Assembly (NCBI GenBank): GCA_901472405.1
Contig: LR590463.1
Location: 3,596,001-3,660,000 of the forward strand
DNA from: Serratia rubidaea
GTDB taxonomy: Bacteria; Pseudomonadota; Gammaproteobacteria; Enterobacterales; Enterobacteriaceae
Length of the DNA stretch: 64,000 nucleotides
Reading direction: 5' to 3'
This document shows, one piece after another, positions 60,185 to 64,000 of this stretch. The translations under genes were made by a program, and so were the position numbers. Every line of letters starts with the position of its first letter. Positions within the stretch are counted from its first letter, which is position 1. The notes beneath the pieces are model-generated. The model saw only the letters and a list, made by a program, of their open reading frames with translations. It was not told where the DNA came from and searched no databases.

Positions 60185-61381
60185 ATGCAGACAGCGAGCA
60201 CATTGCCGCTCAAGGACCAACAGCGCAATATCCTGCGCCTGGCAACGGCTCAGGCGCTGGCCGGCGCGAACTCGGTGGTGTTTTACGCCACCGGCGCGAT
60301 TGTCGGCAACGCGATTGCGCCGAACGCTTCCCTAGCCACCTTCCCCATCACCATGTTCGTGCTGGGGATGGCGGCCTGTATCCTGCCGTTTGGCGTGCTG
60401 GCGCGCAAATATGGCCGCAAGGCGGCCTTTATGGCCGGTACCGGCGCCGGGATGGTCACCGGCCTGGCCGCCGCGCTGGCGGTCGTTATCGGCTCATTCG
60501 CCCTGTTCTGCCTCGCCGCCTTTTTAGGGGGTGCCTACGCCGCGGTGGCGCTGTCATTCCGCTTCGCCGCGACGGACGGCGTGGATAAAGCGCGGCGCGC
60601 GCGGGCGCTGTCGCTGGTGATGGGCGGCGGCGTCGCGGCCGGCGTTATCGGCCCGATGCTGGTCACCGGCACCATGGATCTCTGGCCGCCCCACACCTTT
60701 GCCATCACCTACGTTGCGCAAGCGCTGGTCGCTGCGCTCTCCGCCTGGGTGCTGACGGGCGTCAAAACCACCGAGCCGGTTGCCGCTGCCAAAAGCGGCG
60801 GCCGCCCGCTGCGGGAAATTGTGCGCCAGCCCGGCTTTCTGCGCACGGTATTCAGCGGCGCCGTCACCTATATGATCATGAATTTCCTGATGACGGCCGC
60901 GCCGCTCTCAATGCATATGCACGGCATCTCTCAGCAGGCGGCTAATCTGGGCATTCAATGGCACGTTATCGCCATGTTCGGCCCCGGTTTTTTTACCGGC
61001 CGGCTGATTAACCGCTTCGGGGCGATGCCCGTGGCCGCCGCGGGGCTGCTGATGACCGGGCTGTCCGTGGTCGTCGGGCTGAGCGGCACCGAGATTGCCC
61101 ATTACTGGCTTTCCCTGATCCTGCTGGGTATCGGCTGGAACTTCGGCTTTACCGGCGCGTCGACAAAGATCATTGATTTCCACCGCCCGGAAGAGAAAAC
61201 CCAGGTGCAGTCGCTTAATGATTTCGTGGTGTTCGGCGTGATGATCGTCGGCTCCTTCTCCTCCGGCGCGCTGCTGAATCTGTTCGGCTGGAATGCGGTA
61301 TTGTGGGGATCGCTGTTCCCCGTCGCGCTGGCGCTGCTCACGTTGCTCCCCGGCAGGCAGAAAGCCGTAGCGCGTGAGTAA
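60185..61381 (+). CDS. MFS transporter
   Basis: This 398-residue protein has twelve predicted membrane helices. It has VLARKYGRKAAFMAGTGAGM as the loop 2-3 motif (an RKxGRK form), and SLNDFVVFGVMIVGSFSSGALLNLFGWNAVL near the C-terminus. The ATG at 60185 follows GGAAAGG. It is divergent from the TSUP gene and convergent with azlD. It could export a product of the neighbouring biosynthetic operon. The frame is intact. Confidence 0.85.
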   Translation: MQTASTLPLKDQQRNILRLATAQALAGANSVVFYATGAIVGNAIAPNASLATFPITMFVLGMAACILPFGVLARKYGRKAAFMAGTGAGMVTGLAAALAVVIGSFALFCLAAFLGGAYAAVALSFRFAATDGVDKARRARALSLVMGGGVAAGVIGPMLVTGTMDLWPPHTFAITYVAQALVAALSAWVLTGVKTTEPVAAAKSGGRPLREIVRQPGFLRTVFSGAVTYMIMNFLMTAAPLSMHMHGISQQAANLGIQWHVIAMFGPGFFTGRLINRFGAMPVAAAGLLMTGLSVVVGLSGTEIAHYWLSLILLGIGWNFGFTGASTKIIDFHRPEEKTQVQSLNDFVVFGVMIVGSFSSGALLNLFGWNAVLWGSLFPVALALLTLLPGRQKAVARE

Positions 61382-61421
61382 GAGCTGACAAATCTTCTGA
61401 AGCGCAGGCGGCACACGTGTT

Positions 61422-61748
61422 TCACCACCACAGCAGACCGCCCCAGCAGGCCAGAGCGATCAGGAAAGCATAGCCCGATTTCAGCGGGGTCAGACCCAGC
61501 AGCCACGCCAGCGCCACCGGAATGATCCACTGGTAGTGCGCCCCCTGCAACTGCCCCAGTTGCCACAGCGCGGCCACGAGAATATTGACCAGCAGAGCCA
61601 CGGAAATATATTTCGCCAACCGGGTGATAAACGACTGCAGCGACGCAGGCAGCGTCTCGACGTTGATTAATAACGGTAGTAACCGACATAGCGCAGAGAT
61701 CAACGCACAGCATAGGATAAAGGTCCAAAAATAGCGGCTATCGGTCAT
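61422..61748 (-). CDS. azlD: AzlD-type branched-chain amino-acid exporter subunit
   Basis: This 108-residue membrane protein has four hydrophobic segments. It has the AzlD pattern CRLLPLLINVETLPASLQSF and YISVALLVNILVAALW. AzlD is the small partner of AzlC in amino-acid export. It overlaps the azlC stop by 11 nt. It is the last gene of a four-gene minus-strand operon. Confidence 0.85.
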   Translation of the reverse strand: MTDSRYFWTFILCCALISALCRLLPLLINVETLPASLQSFITRLAKYISVALLVNILVAALWQLGQLQGAHYQWIIPVALAWLLGLTPLKSGYAFLIALACWGGLLWW

Positions 61749-62439
61749 AGAGATAACTCAGCAACAGCGTAATGGTCAGGATCGCCAGCAAATTGATGGC
61801 GCCAAACAGCCACACGCTGGCAAAACAGGCCAGCAGCGCCACCGCCTGCGCCAGCAGTTGATGACGATCGCGCGCCAGTTTGCCCAGCGATGAAGCAATG
61901 AAAATTGCGATGATCACCGACATATGCTCCACCAGATGGCGATCGGCCAGCGAAGCAAACAGATAGCCCAGCAGGGTGCCGCACAAGGCGGCGGCATAGA
62001 GCGTAAAGCTGACGGTGTTGCAGTAGGCCCGCGTCAGCGGCGCGCTCTCGCGCCGTAGCGACATCAGCGTAAAGGCGGCGTTAGCCATCACCAATAACGC
62101 GGGAATATAGCCGCGCAGCGGGCCGTCGCGCATGCTGCTGCGCAGGCTGAGTGTAAACACCAAAAAACGCAGGTTGATACTCAGTGCGGACAGCAGCACG
62201 GTGAGCAGCGAAAGCGACTGTTGCGGCGCTTCCAGCAGGGTCATTTGCAGCGGCGCCGACATCAGCGCACCGCTAAAAATCACCGAATGCACGCCGCTCA
62301 ACCCCTGCTGGTAAGCCAGCAGGCCGATGACGGTAAACGATAGCAGCAACGAGAACACAAAGGGCGACGCGTCGGCCAGCCCGCGTAAAACATCATGCTT
62401 GCCGCCGCTGCGCGTCAGTTGCTGTTCATGCAGGGACAT
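61738..62439 (-). CDS. azlC: AzlC-type amino-acid exporter subunit
   Basis: This 233-residue protein has about five membrane helices. The AzlC signature region is GLADASPFVFSLLLSFTVIG and SINLRFLVFTLSLRSSMRDG. The ATG at 62439 overlaps the preceding gene by 14 nt. AzlCD/YgaZH pairs export valine and other amino acids; here export may serve the neighbouring ligase. Confidence 0.85.
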   Translation of the reverse strand: MSLHEQQLTRSGGKHDVLRGLADASPFVFSLLLSFTVIGLLAYQQGLSGVHSVIFSGALMSAPLQMTLLEAPQQSLSLLTVLLSALSINLRFLVFTLSLRSSMRDGPLRGYIPALLVMANAAFTLMSLRRESAPLTRAYCNTVSFTLYAAALCGTLLGYLFASLADRHLVEHMSVIIAIFIASSLGKLARDRHQLLAQAVALLACFASVWLFGAINLLAILTITLLLSYLYDR

Positions 62440-63319
62440 GCCGCATGGACTCCAGCCGTCGTTGATACTCGCGCGCCTTCTCAAGATAAAAGGCCGTGCT
62501 GTACTTGGGGATAAACTCCTCCACCACCGCCACGCCGCGATAGCCGCCGGCCGCAAAACGGTTCAAGACATCGCTCAGCGGCAGATTGCCTTCCCCCAGC
62601 GGCAGATGCTGGTGATGCGTGCCTTGTAAATCGGCAATGTGCAGATGACGCGTCACCGGCGCCAGGCGGGCGATGGCGTCGAACAGCGCATCGCCGTATG
62701 GATACAGCGAGCACAGGTGCGTCACGTCAATGGTGATATAACACCCGGTTTCACGATGAAAACGCAGATGTTCCTCAACGCTGAACACCGGGTATTTAGG
62801 CCGCTCTCCGCCCATATTTTCCAGGCACAGGGCAATACCGCGACAGTCAACCTGCTCCTGCAGCCGATTGATGGCCGTAATCAGGCAGTTCAACAGCGTG
62901 GTGTTGTCATACTTATCCTTGTAGCCGGGGTGGAAGGTCACGCTGGTTGCCCCCGCAGCCAAAGAAAAACGCACCGCGGCCCCCAGACACTCAATCGCCT
63001 GCGCCTGCTCCTCGGCGTCCGGCGAGCACAGGTTATACTGCCTTCCCCACCAGCCCGCATGGACGGTAAAGGTCACGCCGCGTTGCGTGGTAAATGCCTT
63101 AATCTGCGCCGCCAGCGCCAAACGCTGTTCGCAGTCCAGTTGCCAGAATACCTCCTCGGCGGCTTCGCCAATTTCAAACTCTACCGCCTGGAAGTACTGC
63201 GCCAGACGTTCGATAGAGTCGAAAATATCTGCCGGATTGTCATATACATTGGTCGAAAAGGAGATAACAGGAAACGCCTCATGCATTTCGCCTTCAATAC
63301 GGTAGAGAACATCACTCAT
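62426..63319 (-). CDS. Xylose-isomerase-like TIM-barrel protein (AP endonuclease 2 family)
   Basis: This 297-residue TIM barrel has metal-ligand patterns of the sugar-isomerase/AP endonuclease 2 group: VTFHPGYKDKYD, ALCLENMGGERPKYP, YITIDVTHLCSLYPYG, HLHIADLQGTHHQHLPLGEG and VVEEFIPKY. The start MSDVLYRIEGEMHEAF at 63319 overlaps the upstream ligase stop by 8 nt. Substrate is unknown. An upstream in-frame codon would extend it by ten residues but lies inside the ligase gene. Confidence 0.85.
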   Translation of the reverse strand: MSDVLYRIEGEMHEAFPVISFSTNVYDNPADIFDSIERLAQYFQAVEFEIGEAAEEVFWQLDCEQRLALAAQIKAFTTQRGVTFTVHAGWWGRQYNLCSPDAEEQAQAIECLGAAVRFSLAAGATSVTFHPGYKDKYDNTTLLNCLITAINRLQEQVDCRGIALCLENMGGERPKYPVFSVEEHLRFHRETGCYITIDVTHLCSLYPYGDALFDAIARLAPVTRHLHIADLQGTHHQHLPLGEGNLPLSDVLNRFAAGGYRGVAVVEEFIPKYSTAFYLEKAREYQRRLESMRHVPA

Positions 63320-64000
63320 CGGAATACTCGCTGAATTGAGGGTTAACATTCATATCGGCCAAGGCGGCGAGAAACGCCGTTTCGTCCGATGCCTGACAGC
63401 CAAACAGCCAATAGCCATGGCGCTCTGAAGAGCAACGCACCGGCCTGCCGAATTTCTCCGGCTGAAGGCTGGTGCGGATCAACCACCCGGCCGGGAGCGG
63501 CGCCTGCGGCGCGGCTCCTTCCGCTGCGTTCAGAAAGCGGATCGACATCCGTTGATAGGCGGCGGGCGTCGCCGGCAGCGCGGTCTTTGCCATCGCCGCA
63601 ATGGTGGCGGCGGCCTGATGTACACCGGTCACGCCCCAGACCATTTCCCAAATTTGATCGCCGCCAAAACGCGTCTGGGTTTCGATAAATTGCACACGCT
63701 GCCCGTCCAATTTCACTTCGGTATGGGCCGGCCCCCAGCGATGTCCCAGCGCCTGCAACAGCCACAGCACCGCCTCAGCGATTAGCCGTTCATCCTCTGG
63801 CGCCAACGGCGCCGGAAAATCATGCCCGGTCTCCACATAGTGGGGAGCGCCGGTGGTGTATTTGCGCGTGATTCCCAGTAAGCGGTGCTCGCCATCCAGG
63901 CTCAGCGTCTCCACGCTAAACTCTTCACCGCGGGCAAACGCCTCAATCTGCTGATTGCCGTCAAACGGAATATCGCGCAAATCCTGCTCATTATTTACTG
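63312..64000 (-). CDS. ATP-grasp ligase, C-terminal part (cut by window edge)
   Basis: The open frame runs to the window end without a start. It has EEFSVETLSLDGEHRLLGIT, RKYTTGAPHYVETGHDFPAP and the metal-binding motif EVKLDGQRVQFIETQTRFGG, which are ATP-grasp features (Glu-x-Gln/Asn-x-Arg). Such enzymes join carboxylates to amines, for example in dipeptide or amino-acid amide synthesis. It overlaps the TIM-barrel gene by 8 nt, so the two work together. Confidence 0.85.
   Translation of the reverse strand, partial: VNNEQDLRDIPFDGNQQIEAFARGEEFSVETLSLDGEHRLLGITRKYTTGAPHYVETGHDFPAPLAPEDERLIAEAVLWLLQALGHRWGPAHTEVKLDGQRVQFIETQTRFGGDQIWEMVWGVTGVHQAAATIAAMAKTALPATPAAYQRMSIRFLNAAEGAAPQAPLPAGWLIRTSLQPEKFGRPVRCSSERHGYWLFGCQASDETAFLAALADMNVNPQFSEYSDE

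Noticed and set aside
1-64000. tRNA or rRNA genes, CRISPR arrays, insertion sequences, phage attachment sites
   Set aside because: I saw no cloverleaf, regular short repeat-spacer pattern, transposase or integrase anywhere in the window.

Overview
The window is about 64 kb of GC-rich enterobacterial chromosome. Protein sequences and gene order resemble E. coli closely: purC-bamC-dapA | gcvR-bcp | perM | bepA-yfgD | hda-uraA-upp | purMN, ppk-ppx | pdeF-yfgG, alkA | yegD, mdtABC-baeSR-yegP, and trhP-cyaR-yegS. The rearrangements and extra genes fit Serratia or a close relative in the Yersiniaceae (inference from content, not a database match).

Layout. 1-12.9 kb is core: cell envelope (bamC, bepA), lysine and glycine control (dapA, gcvR), replication control (hda), and pyrimidine and purine salvage or synthesis (uraA, upp, purMN with a PurR box). 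A periplasmic phosphorylcholine-phosphatase-like gene is inserted between hda and uraA. 13-23 kb holds speG, a membrane-anchored bactofilin, and pstCAB (no pstS) under a three-repeat Pho box, divergent from ppk-ppx. 23-31 kb has pdeF with a consensus FNR box upstream, yfgG, mgtE, an Ada/AlkA fusion and yegD. 31-41 kb is the BaeSR-controlled RND pump mdtABC-baeSR without mdtD. 41-45 kb carries yegP, trhP, the Hfq-type sRNA gene cyaR with a CRP site placed as for class II activation, and yegS. 44.7-50.5 kb is an expanded rsp locus: rspA, rspB, two MFS transporters and the regulator rspR. 50.6-55.2 kb has fbaB, a gutQ-like isomerase, ivy, and thiMD behind a TPP riboswitch.

55.2-59.2 kb looks acquired. 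An AT-rich leader precedes an operon of three small double-glycine-leader peptides (two glycine-zipper bacteriocin-like, one four-cysteine peptide) that ends in a strong terminator. A GNAT acetyltransferase and a roughly 715-residue protein with two tandem repeats of a domain I cannot name follow. 59.2-64 kb has a TSUP permease, an MFS exporter, and a tightly overlapping four-gene operon (ATP-grasp ligase, TIM-barrel protein, azlC, azlD) that may make and export a small amino-acid or peptide product.

A dominant technical feature is the very large number of single-base insertions and deletions, mostly in short homopolymer runs. They break conserved genes such as dapA, gcvR, uraA, ppx, baeS, rspA, rspR and thiM, while long genes such as ppk, mdtB, mdtC and mgtE stay open. 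I read these as probable sequencing errors and give each broken gene its full reconstructed span.
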